DNA of 5,525 bases from Anaerolineae bacterium (GCA_023511475.1 JAIMBM010000246.1:1-5525), one strand, 5' to 3'. Positions 1 through 5,444 are shown, counted from the first letter of the stretch. The notes: generated by a model from the letters alone, not told the origin. Numbers and translations are program-made.

Positions 1-28
1 GGGCACTCTGGAGTTGCAGCACATCGCG

Positions 29-58
29 GCTGCCGCTCGGCGTGTTCCGAGCAGCAGT
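29..58. repeat. Inverted repeat / hairpin
   Basis: The arms GCTCGG (35-40) and CCGAGC (47-52) close a six-base loop. After one C/A mismatch the stem continues with CTGC (30-33) pairing GCAG (54-57), plus a G-T wobble at the base. No T-tract follows on either strand, so it is not a standard intrinsic terminator. It may be the 3' end structure of an upstream transcript or part of a palindromic intergenic element. Confidence 0.45.
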
Positions 59-89
59 GTGGGCGGCGGGTGGTCCGCTGGGATGGGCG

Positions 90-113
90 CCGGGGCGCCA
101 TCTCGCGCCCCGG
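90..113. repeat. Perfect 9-bp inverted repeat / hairpin
   Basis: CCGGGGCGC (90-98) and GCGCCCCGG (105-113) are perfect reverse complements around the six-base loop CATCTC. The stem is entirely G/C and would be very stable as RNA. No T-run follows in either direction. The function is unknown. Confidence 0.5.
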
Positions 114-152
114 GATGTTCTGCAGCCCGACTCATGGGTAATGCATAGCGCG

Positions 153-207
153 CCGCAGGGGCGGGGTCAGGGGCTTAACCCCGCTCTGCCCTGCGGTCAG
201 AGCGGGG
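153..207. repeat. Two overlapping, mutually exclusive hairpins
   Basis: Hairpin A pairs CCGCAGGG (153-160) with CCCTGCGG (189-196), and inside it GCGGGG (161-166) with CCCCGC (179-184), leaving a 4-base bulge at 185-188 and a 12-base loop. Hairpin B pairs CCCCGCTCTG (179-188) perfectly with CAGAGCGGGG (198-207) around a 9-base loop. Both use 179-184, so they cannot form together. That geometry occurs in attenuators and riboswitch expression platforms, but no T-run follows hairpin B, and it lies about 190 bases before cobS, outside the predicted leaderless transcript. A dispersed palindromic repeat is an equally good explanation. Confidence 0.5.
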
Positions 208-247
208 AATGCCCCTGGGGTGGGGGTCTTACGATGGAGTATCCTTG

Positions 248-261
248 CGCCTGTACAGGCG
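248..261. promoter_or_regulatory. 14-bp perfect palindrome, possible operator
   Basis: CGCCTGTACAGGCG is its own reverse complement with no spacer, centred on TGTACA. A spacerless 14-bp palindrome in an intergenic region is the form of site bound by many dimeric repressors. It lies about 140 bases upstream of the inferred cobS start site, far for direct repression of that promoter. The regulator is unknown and chance cannot be excluded in such GC-rich DNA. Confidence 0.3.
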
Positions 262-287
262 GATGGAGGCTGGTCGCCCGTGGAGGG

Positions 288-315
288 CATCAGGAGGCGG
301 GACAGACCGCTGATG
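288..315. repeat. Bulged inverted repeat / hairpin
   Basis: CATCAG (288-293) pairs with CTGATG (310-315). Inside, CGG (298-300) pairs with CCG (307-309) around the loop GACAGA, with a four-base bulge on the left side. No downstream T-run is present. The function is unknown. Confidence 0.35.
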
Positions 316-361
316 GGCCCGCAGAATGGCCTTTTGCAACAAGAGGCGCCGGAGCCCCGCC

Positions 362-377
362 ATGGCGCGATCGCCAT
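362..377. promoter_or_regulatory. Inverted repeat over the cobS -35 region, possible operator
   Basis: ATGGCG (362-367) and CGCCAT (372-377) are perfect inverted arms separated by CGAT. If transcription starts at about 398, as the extended -10 element predicts, this site covers roughly -36 to -21, where a bound dimer would block RNA polymerase. The promoter lacks a good -35 hexamer, so an activator site is also possible. The assignment rests only on symmetry and position. Confidence 0.35.
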
Positions 378-382
378 AGTGG

Positions 383-391
383 TGGTATACT
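383..391 (+). promoter_or_regulatory. Extended -10 promoter of the cobS unit (leaderless)
   Basis: TGGTATACT combines a TGn extension (383-385) with a TATACT -10 hexamer (386-391). The cobS ATG begins at 399, with seven bases between. That spacing places transcription initiation at or within a base of the start codon. The bases before the ATG (CTAGCCCCC) contain no Shine-Dalgarno, which also fits a leaderless transcript. No good -35 hexamer is seen 16-18 bases upstream, which is acceptable for an extended -10 promoter. Confidence 0.55.
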
Positions 392-398
392 AGCCCCC

Positions 399-1133
399 AT
401 GTCCATCCTCGTGGCGTTTAGATTCCTCACCATACTGCCCGTGCCGCTGCCCCGGGCGGTCCCTGAGAAGGCGATGGGCCGCGCTGTGGCCTGGTATCCG
501 CTGGTGGGGCTCGTCCTCGGCGGGCTTGTGGCAGGCGCAGACCTGCTTTTCGGGCTCGCCTTCCCCCTGGGGTTGCGCTCGGCCCTGGCTGTGGCCGCCT
601 GGGTCGCGCTCACTGGTGCGCTGCACCTCGACGGCTTCATGGATTGCTGTGACGCGCTGCTCGCGCCTCGCTCCCCGGAGGAGCGCCTCGAGATCCTGCG
701 GGACGTGCATGCCGGCTCCTTCGCCGTCGCCGGGGCCGTACTGCTGCTCCTGGTCAAGTTTGCAGCCCTTTCCGGCCTCGAAGGCTGGCTGCGGACATCG
801 GTGCTGATCGGTGCGCCGCTCCTCGGCCGCTGGGCCATGGCGCTGGCTGTGGTCGGATACCCCTACGGGCGCCCGGGCCCGGGGCTCGGCCGCCTCGTCA
901 AGGAGGGGGCCGGTCGGCGGGAGTTGGCCATCGCCACAGTGGTCGCGGCGGGGGGCGTGCTGGTGGCATGGCGCTGGCTGGGGCTGGTCGCAGTGCCGCT
1001 CACCGCAGGCCTCGTCGCGCTCATGGCCCGCGGGATCATGGCCCGCATCCCGGGGCTGACCGGCGACGCCTATGGGGCGATCAACGAGGTCGTCGAGGCG
1101 GTCGTGCTGCTGGTGGCGGCGGGGTGGGGGTGA
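399..1133 (+). CDS. cobS: Adenosylcobinamide-GDP ribazoletransferase (cobalamin synthase)
   Basis: CobS is an integral membrane, Mg2+-dependent enzyme that joins adenosylcobinamide-GDP to alpha-ribazole (or its 5'-phosphate), completing the nucleotide loop of cobalamin. The 244-residue product has the usual family length. It begins MSILVAFRFLTILP, the typical CobS N-terminus, which fixes the ATG at 399 although the frame is open farther upstream. The Asp-rich motif LHLDGFMDCCDALL lies at residues 75-88, RDVHAGSFAVAG at 101-112 and TGDAYGAINEVVE at 221-233. Hydrophobic segments (about 33-55, 60-75, 108-126, 135-153, 176-210 and 232-242) fit a polytopic membrane protein. It is first in the unit with cbiR and cobU. 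No Shine-Dalgarno precedes it. Its TGA stop is the first unit of a heptanucleotide repeat. Confidence 0.95.
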   Translation: MSILVAFRFLTILPVPLPRAVPEKAMGRAVAWYPLVGLVLGGLVAGADLLFGLAFPLGLRSALAVAAWVALTGALHLDGFMDCCDALLAPRSPEERLEILRDVHAGSFAVAGAVLLLLVKFAALSGLEGWLRTSVLIGAPLLGRWAMALAVVGYPYGRPGPGLGRLVKEGAGRRELAIATVVAAGGVLVAWRWLGLVAVPLTAGLVALMARGIMARIPGLTGDAYGAINEVVEAVVLLVAAGWG

Positions 1134-1200
1134 TACGTCAAACGTGATGCGTCAAACGTGAGGCGTGAGGCGTGATGCATGAGGCGTGATGGGTGAGTGG
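1131..1200 (+). repeat. Degenerate heptanucleotide tandem repeat, about 10 units
   Basis: Read in steps of seven from 1131, the sequence is ten consecutive units close to TGAKGCG (K = G or T), with TCAAACG as a recurrent variant at units 2 and 4. TGAGGCG occurs three times exactly (1159, 1166 and 1180). The phase holds without indels through TGATGGG (1187) and TGAGTGG (1194), then decays. The first unit supplies the cobS TGA stop, and the ninth carries the ATG start of the next gene. The repeat fills the whole 55-base gap between the genes. Related degenerate heptads occur, from memory, between genes in some Chloroflexota; I cannot verify that here. Confidence 0.85.
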
Positions 1201-2019
1201 TGTTGTGAGCTGCGGCTGGGTGGGCCGTCGTGGGTGTATCCGGAGGATGTGCTTCCGAACGTGAGGCGGCTGGCCGGGCGAGTGCAGGATGTGGAGTGGC
1301 TGGTGCTGGAGGTGACGCACGGCCTGCCGGGTCCGGAGGTTGCCGAGGGGCTCGCCGCCCTGGGCAAGGCCTACGGCCACAGCTATACGGTGCACCTGCC
1401 CCTCGACCTGCCTCTTGGAGCGAGAGATGAGCAGGCGCGCCGCAAGGCGGTCGAGACGGCCCGGGAAGTGATCGAGGCCACGCAACGGGTGCAGCCATGG
1501 GCCTACGTCCTGCACCTCGAGCCGGCACCGGAGGCTCCGGACAATGCTCCGGCCGCCGGATCTGAGGCGGCCACTGATTGGAGCCCGTGGCATGAGCGCT
1601 TGGCCGAGTCGCTCCATGTCCTCGGAGCTGGCGCCGGCGGGGAGCCGCTCATCGCCGTGGAGAACGTGCCGGGGTACCCTCCGGAGGCGCTTTGGCCGCT
1701 GCTGGACCGCCTGGACGTGAGCCTGTGCCTGGACGTCGGGCACCTGCTGCGGCAGGGCCGGGACCCCCGGCCGCTCCTTGAGGCGCATCTGGCGAGAACG
1801 CGGGTCATTCACCTGCACGGTGTGGAGGATGGCCGCGACCATCGCAGCCTCGCCTCTATGGACCAGGGGGTGCTTGCAAGCCTGCTCCGGAGCATCAGGC
1901 ACCGGTCCTACCGGGGCGTGGTGACCATAGAGTGCTTTGCCGCCGGGCCGTTCTTCGAGTCGTGGGAGCTTGTCGAGGGGCTGTGGCGGCGGCTGCAGCA
2001 GGGTGAGGTCGAGCCGTGA
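1189..2019 (+). CDS. cbiR: CbiR-like cobamide remodelling phosphodiesterase (AP endonuclease 2 / xylose isomerase-like TIM barrel)
   Basis: CbiR, described in Akkermansia muciniphila, hydrolyses the phosphoribosyl bond in the cobamide nucleotide loop so that the lower ligand can be replaced. This 276-residue protein has the expected TIM-barrel pattern. It opens with ELRLGGPSWVYPEDVLPNVR (7-26). Strand-end metal-ligand candidates are E41, H69 (TVHLPLDLPLG), H109 (VLHLEP), E158 (IAVENV), D182 and H185 (CLDVGH), H208 and H210 (VIHLHG), H218 (GRDHRSL) and E248 (VTIECF). A TGA in frame at 1180 limits the start to GTG 1186 or ATG 1189. I prefer ATG 1189, which has a GAGG four bases upstream. The stop overlaps the cobU start by four bases. 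Lying between cobS and cobU is the strongest argument for CbiR over another sugar isomerase/epimerase-like protein. There is no signal peptide, so it is probably cytoplasmic. Confidence 0.8.
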   Translation: MGEWCCELRLGGPSWVYPEDVLPNVRRLAGRVQDVEWLVLEVTHGLPGPEVAEGLAALGKAYGHSYTVHLPLDLPLGARDEQARRKAVETAREVIEATQRVQPWAYVLHLEPAPEAPDNAPAAGSEAATDWSPWHERLAESLHVLGAGAGGEPLIAVENVPGYPPEALWPLLDRLDVSLCLDVGHLLRQGRDPRPLLEAHLARTRVIHLHGVEDGRDHRSLASMDQGVLASLLRSIRHRSYRGVVTIECFAAGPFFESWELVEGLWRRLQQGEVEP

Positions 2020-2597
2020 CGAAGCGTCTGATTCTGGTCCTCGGAGGAGCGCGCTCCGGCAAGAGCAGGCTGGCGGAGGATCTGGCGATGCGTCTGGGCG
2101 AGCGTGTCCTCTACGTGGCAACGGCGGAGGCGTGGGACGCCGAGATGGCCGGCCGCATCGCGCACCACCGACGCCGTCGGCCCGAGGGATGGCGCACCCT
2201 GGAGGCGCCCCGCGACATCGGCCGTGCACTAGGCGAGGGGGCCGCGGACGCTGACGTGGTGCTGCTTGACTGCCTGACGCTCCTCCTCTCCAACCTCATG
2301 CTCGACCTCGGGGAGGACCCCGACGAGGAGGCCGCGGCCGCCCGGCTCAACTCTGAGGTCGATTCCGTGCTCGCTGCCTATGAGCTGGGCCGATGGAGCC
2401 TGATCGTCGTCTCCAATGAGGTGGGATGGGGCCTGGTACCACCCTACCCTCTCGGGCGGGTCTACCGGGATGTCCTCGGCCGTGCGCACCAGCGGCTGGC
2501 GGCGCGGGCCGATCAGGTGTACCTGGTGGTGGCCGGCATCCCTCTGGACCTGAAGAGGCTCGGAGGCCTGGTCGAGAATCCTGGAGGCCAGCTATAG
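2016..2597 (+). CDS. cobU: Adenosylcobinamide kinase / adenosylcobinamide-phosphate guanylyltransferase
   Basis: CobU phosphorylates adenosylcobinamide and transfers GMP to the phosphate, giving the adenosylcobinamide-GDP used by CobS. The 193-residue product has family length and all landmarks. The P-loop GGARSGKS is at residues 10-17, and EMAGRIAHHRRRRP at 43-56 contains H50, which aligns with the guanylylated His46 of Salmonella CobU. LLDCLTLLLSNLM and SNEVGWGLVPPYPLGRVYRD follow, and the C-terminal segment VYLVVAGIPLDLK is typical. The GTG start at 2016 overlaps the cbiR stop as GTGA, with GAGG (2005-2008) seven bases upstream, so translation is probably coupled to cbiR. CobU can also accept cobinamide phosphate, the expected CbiR product, which links the two genes functionally. 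Confidence 0.96.
   Translation: MTKRLILVLGGARSGKSRLAEDLAMRLGERVLYVATAEAWDAEMAGRIAHHRRRRPEGWRTLEAPRDIGRALGEGAADADVVLLDCLTLLLSNLMLDLGEDPDEEAAAARLNSEVDSVLAAYELGRWSLIVVSNEVGWGLVPPYPLGRVYRDVLGRAHQRLAARADQVYLVVAGIPLDLKRLGGLVENPGGQL
2583..2596 (+). promoter_or_regulatory. Shine-Dalgarno preceding an apparent ATA start codon
   Basis: GGAGG at 2583-2587 sits six bases before ATA (2594-2596), inside the last codons of cobU. The frame of the ZIP gene has no ATG, GTG or TTG between here and the first membrane segment. The ATA overlaps the cobU TAG stop as ATAG, like the usual ATGA coupling junction. Either AUA is the real, rare start or a G has become A by mutation or sequencing error. Confidence 0.55.
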
Positions 2598-3331
2598 TCG
2601 TCCTCAACGCCTTCCTGCTAAGCCTCATTGCCGGGCTCGCCACGGGGGTCGGTGGCGGGCTGGTCGTCCTGTTGCGGACGCCGGGGATGCGCACCTACGA
2701 TACCCTGCTGGGCTTTGCAGCAGGGGTGATGACGGCCATCGCCACCCTCGGACTCGTGCACGAGGCGCTGAGCCGCGGAGGCACGCTGGTGGCCGTCCTG
2801 GGCGTAGCCATGGGTGCGGCGGCCCTCTCCCTGCTGGACCGGTTCCTCCCCCACGAGCACCGCGGCATACCCACCGCCTGCACCAACCCGATCGCTTACC
2901 GGCGCGGCGTGCTCCTGTTCACAGCCCTCTTTCTGCACAACGTCCCCGAGGGGCTGGCCATCGGCACCAGCTATACCGCAGCGCCGCGCCTGGGCGTCCT
3001 GCTCGCTGCGGCCATCGCTCTCCACAATATACCGGAGGGGATGGCCGTAGCCGGGCCCTTTCGGGCCTGTGGCCTATCCCGCTGGCAGAGCTTTGCCTGG
3101 GCAGTGGGCTCGGGTCTGTCGGAGCCTCTGGCGGCAGTGCTCGGCGCGCTCTTTGTCAGCCTGGTGCAGCCGCTGCTGCCCGTCTCACTGGCCTTTGCCG
3201 GCGGCGCCATGCTGTACGTTGTGTCGGACGAGCTGATCCCCGAAAGCCACAGCCATGGCTTTGAGCACCAGGCCACCTTCGGCTTTGTCCTGGGCTTTCT
3301 GCTTCTCCTGCTGCTCCTGCGAGCGCTGTAA
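2594..3331 (+). CDS. ZIP-family divalent metal transporter (GufA/ZupT-like)
   Basis: ZIP proteins carry Zn2+ and related divalent ions (Fe, Mn, Co, Cd) into the cytoplasm. From the ATA at 2594 the product has 245 residues, the usual bacterial length. The two signature metal-site helices are clear: HNVPEG (115-120) and HNIPEG (144-149). SEP (176-178) and the DELIPESHSHG segment (212-222) are also family-typical. About eight hydrophobic segments are visible, with a His-containing loop (PHEH, 86-89) before the metal helices. Conservation starts immediately after the ATA (VVLNAFLLSLIAGLATG), so the ATG at 2426, inside cobU in another frame, would add 56 residues of out-of-frame cobU sequence and is unlikely. 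Co-transcription with cobalamin genes could hint at cobalt as a substrate, but the sequence cannot decide between metals. Confidence 0.88.
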   Translation: MVVLNAFLLSLIAGLATGVGGGLVVLLRTPGMRTYDTLLGFAAGVMTAIATLGLVHEALSRGGTLVAVLGVAMGAAALSLLDRFLPHEHRGIPTACTNPIAYRRGVLLFTALFLHNVPEGLAIGTSYTAAPRLGVLLAAAIALHNIPEGMAVAGPFRACGLSRWQSFAWAVGSGLSEPLAAVLGALFVSLVQPLLPVSLAFAGGAMLYVVSDELIPESHSHGFEHQATFGFVLGFLLLLLLLRAL

Positions 3332-5341
3332 TCATAGAAAGACGGGCGGCAGGTACTCGGGAGCGTCGTCGAACGGCAGCACCTCGCCGAGGGCGACCTC
3401 GTAAAGCCGCTCGTGGGTCACACGTGCTGCCTCGGCGAGAGGCTCGTATGGGCGGTTGGTGACATCCAGGAAACCGATGTTGTAGCACTCGCCGTCAAAG
3501 CGGCCGAGGGCGGACTGGTCGTAGAGGGTGAAGTAATGGACGCCGATGCAGGCCCGCAGCGCCGCCGCCTGTTCGGTATACACCCGGAAAGCCCGGCCCC
3601 GGTCGGTCTGGGTGCGCACACGGGCGATGCCGCCCGCGGGCAGGCCGACGTCGAGGGCACCAAAGTGCCACTCGCCGATCAGCACCGGGCGCTCCAGCCG
3701 GCTGCTGACCCGCTCGACCTCCTCAGGGGGCACGTGGGCGTGATAGCAGTTCATGCTGAAGACGTCAAAGCACCGCATGCCGTCCAGAGCCCACGGCGGA
3801 GGAATGGTGTAGTAGCGCGCGCCCAGGTTGAGATGGTTGGGATCGACCTGTCGGCAGGCCTCGCTGAGGGTGCCGAAGAGCTTTTCGACCATCACAGCCG
3901 AGAAGGCCGCCAGGTCGCGCTCGGCGGCCGGGGTCAGCGGCGTCTGCCAGGGGCCTTCGGCTATGGCCGCCAGCGACGTGTCGATCTGCCAGGCGGCGCA
4001 GAGCCGGGCGTCGTCGCCATACCGCTGGGCGAGGAACTCGGCCAGCGCCCGGCGGGTAGCACAGACCGGCGTGTTGAGGAGCATGCCGACGGCCGGGCTT
4101 TCCTTGGCAAAGCCCCAGGTCGGCTCGTTCATGAGAAAGTAGCCGATCATCGCCGGGTCGTTGGCCGTCTCGCGGAGCTGCGCGGCATAGAGCACTGCGT
4201 CTTCCGCAAAGGCGGGGTGAAAGACGTCCGGAAAGTCCCGGAAGACGAGCGGCGTGCGCGGAAACCGCGGCTCGAGCGGGCGGACGTAGGGGAAGAGCGC
4301 CTCGGAGGCCAGGGGCCACTCCGACCAGTTGCCCACGGTGTTGAAGCCCAGCCGACGCAGCTCGGCCAGGGCGATCTCGCCCCAGCGGGCGCGCCAGTCG
4401 GGCCCGAAGGCGCGGATGAGATTGGCCGCCAGGTAGTTGATCTCCCGGCCGTGGCCGTGCTCGGGATGGCGGTAGATGGCGGCGTAGGGGCCCTCGGGGG
4501 CGGGGCGCCAGGTGAGGGCCGCCTCGAGGCCGTCGTAGGCCGCTTCGGTGTCGACGCGAACACAGTCCACCCCAGCGGACCAGAAGGGGTGCCCGTCGGG
4601 ATCGATCAGCCACCAGCGACGGCCATCGTAGTGGGTGCGGAAGAAGCCCGTCCCGTCCACGCGGCGACGGGCCCAGCCGCCCCAGCGAGAGTAGCCCTCC
4701 GGCCAGCGCTGGGCCGGAGCCTCTGCGAGTTGAGCCTGCAGGCGGCGGGTGACCTCTTCGACGCTCCAGCTCTTGGTGGGCCAGTCGTGGAGCGTGCTCT
4801 GACCCAGCTCATCGAGGAGCGGGCCTTTGGGCAGGAGCGGTTCGGTCAGGGCGGGCGGCTCCGCCGCGGTAGCCGCAAAGGGCGTCAGACAGAACCGGAC
4901 CGGCTCCTCGGCCATGCGGAGGATGGAGAGGGTCATCCGGTCGACCCGGGCGAGGTCGACCCGGTCGAGTGCGCAGATCGGCTTGAGCCAGGCGCCCTCG
5001 CGGTCATAGCGCCAGCGGTTCTGGTTCACGGCCTCTAGCGGCACTCGGATGCGGGCCTGGCACTGGTTCAGCGCGCCGAAGAAGAGGCCAAAGGTCGCGC
5101 CATCCTCGCCCTCCTGCAAGGTGAGCGAAAAGACGGCGAGCTGATTGCCATCCAGCAGCAGGTCGGCGGTCAGGTACCGGGCGGCGGCGAGCGCTCCCGG
5201 GGCGAAGCGGTACTCGAGGCCATCGCCGACGGCCCGGGCGGTGTACCAGAGCCCGCCGGCCAGCGGGGAGGGAGCAGCCTCCTGCAGCAACCCGCCGAGC
5301 GCGCGGGAAGGGACAAGGGGCTGGTCGGGCTGGTCGCTCAT
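3332..5341 (-). CDS. GH50 beta-agarase-like glycoside hydrolase (clan GH-A)
   Basis: This 669-residue protein resembles GH50 beta-agarases, which are retaining hydrolases of beta-1,4-galactosidic bonds. Residues about 30-155 look like a beta-sandwich/CBM-like N-terminal domain. The TIM barrel begins with WWLIDPDGHPFWSAGVDCVR (243-262). E406 in YFLMNEP (401-407) is the likely acid/base, and E557 in VLIGEWHFGALD (553-564) the likely nucleophile. HYFTLYDQSALGRFDGE (602-618) and NIGFLDVTNRPY (621-632) also match GH50. The ATG at 5341 is chosen because GGAGGAGG lies just upstream and a TATAAT box lies beyond it. The frame is open back to a GTG at 5521, but that would include the promoter. No signal peptide or membrane segment is seen, suggesting cytoplasmic action on imported oligosaccharides. 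The true substrate may not be agarose. Its stop codon abuts that of the ZIP gene. Confidence 0.85.
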   Translation of the reverse strand: MSDQPDQPLVPSRALGGLLQEAAPSPLAGGLWYTARAVGDGLEYRFAPGALAAARYLTADLLLDGNQLAVFSLTLQEGEDGATFGLFFGALNQCQARIRVPLEAVNQNRWRYDREGAWLKPICALDRVDLARVDRMTLSILRMAEEPVRFCLTPFAATAAEPPALTEPLLPKGPLLDELGQSTLHDWPTKSWSVEEVTRRLQAQLAEAPAQRWPEGYSRWGGWARRRVDGTGFFRTHYDGRRWWLIDPDGHPFWSAGVDCVRVDTEAAYDGLEAALTWRPAPEGPYAAIYRHPEHGHGREINYLAANLIRAFGPDWRARWGEIALAELRRLGFNTVGNWSEWPLASEALFPYVRPLEPRFPRTPLVFRDFPDVFHPAFAEDAVLYAAQLRETANDPAMIGYFLMNEPTWGFAKESPAVGMLLNTPVCATRRALAEFLAQRYGDDARLCAAWQIDTSLAAIAEGPWQTPLTPAAERDLAAFSAVMVEKLFGTLSEACRQVDPNHLNLGARYYTIPPPWALDGMRCFDVFSMNCYHAHVPPEEVERVSSRLERPVLIGEWHFGALDVGLPAGGIARVRTQTDRGRAFRVYTEQAAALRACIGVHYFTLYDQSALGRFDGECYNIGFLDVTNRPYEPLAEAARVTHERLYEVALGEVLPFDDAPEYLPPVFL

Positions 5342-5343
5342 GG

Positions 5344-5351
5344 CCTCCTCC
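5344..5351 (-). promoter_or_regulatory. Shine-Dalgarno of the glycoside hydrolase gene
   Basis: On the minus strand GGAGGAGG runs from 5351 to 5344, followed by CC and the ATG at 5341. The GGAGG core is five bases from the start codon. This strong site decides the start in favour of 5341 over upstream in-frame candidates. Confidence 0.8.
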
Positions 5352-5376
5352 GGATTGGGTGGGCAAAGGGGGCGGC

Positions 5377-5425
5377 GCGGCGCGCCGCAATCCCGAAGGC
5401 CTGCCCCGGCCTCAAGCGGCCGGGG
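5377..5425 (-). other. Structured 5' leader of the glycoside hydrolase mRNA
   Basis: The predicted leader of about 97 bases contains a perfect 8-bp hairpin (5404-5425 on the plus strand: CCCCGGCC, six-base loop, GGCCGGGG). Nearer the gene is the 12-bp palindrome GCGGCGCGCCGC (5377-5388). Neither covers the Shine-Dalgarno and neither is followed by a T-run in the direction of transcription. They may stabilise the mRNA or bind a regulator; the sequence alone does not say. Confidence 0.4.
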
Positions 5426-5444
5426 TGGTTGTTGTGATGGCCGT

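Larger units (their letters stand above)
1..398. other. Non-coding upstream region rich in inverted repeats
   Basis: No convincing gene is visible here. All three plus-strand frames are open for the first 140 bases or more, but the translations are low-complexity, Gly/Arg/Ala-rich and match no family I know. A C-terminal fragment of a gene entering from the left, ending at the TAA at 139-141 or the TAG at 146-148, cannot be excluded. The stretch holds strong inverted repeats at 29-58, 90-113, 153-207, 248-261, 288-315 and 362-377, then the inferred cobS promoter. None is followed by a T-run that would make a clear intrinsic terminator. I found no cobalamin riboswitch B12-box-like sequence on the plus strand and no tRNA or rRNA. 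Confidence 0.6.

Noticed and set aside
170..182. GGGGCTTAACCCC, resembling a 16S rRNA segment
   Set aside because: The flanking sequence does not match rRNA. It is a short local palindrome inside the hairpin region.
367..374. GCGATCGC octamer (cyanobacterial HIP1-type sequence)
   Set aside because: I noticed only this occurrence, it lies within the inverted repeat at 362-377, and nothing else suggests a cyanobacterium.
42..398. N-terminal extension of the cobS frame back to an ATG at 42
   Set aside because: The 119 added residues are low-complexity and Gly/Arg/Pro-rich, unlike any CobS N-terminus, and overlap the hairpins and the promoter. The family start MSILVAFRFLTILP is at 399.
1..398. 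Cobalamin riboswitch upstream of cobS
   Set aside because: No GCCACTG-type B12 box or AAGCCAG-GAGACC-like segment is present on the plus strand. A GCGACCAGCC on the minus strand near 268-278 is only a partial resemblance without the rest of the fold. The apparent promoter is also downstream of the region.
1138..2229. Minus-strand open frame (363 codons) opposite cbiR and cobU
   Set aside because: It is Arg/Pro/His-rich, antisense to two well-supported genes, and its end runs through the heptad repeat. It is typical of a shadow frame.
2426..2593. ATG at 2426 as the ZIP gene start
   Set aside because: It would add 56 residues encoded out of frame within cobU with no transporter-like content, while an ideal Shine-Dalgarno sits before the ATA at 2594.
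3413..5038. Long plus-strand open frame (541 codons) opposite the glycoside hydrolase
   Set aside because: It is the mirror of a real, motif-bearing minus-strand gene in GC-rich DNA. Its translation is Gly/Ala/Arg/Val-rich without recognisable domains and it has no good ribosome site.
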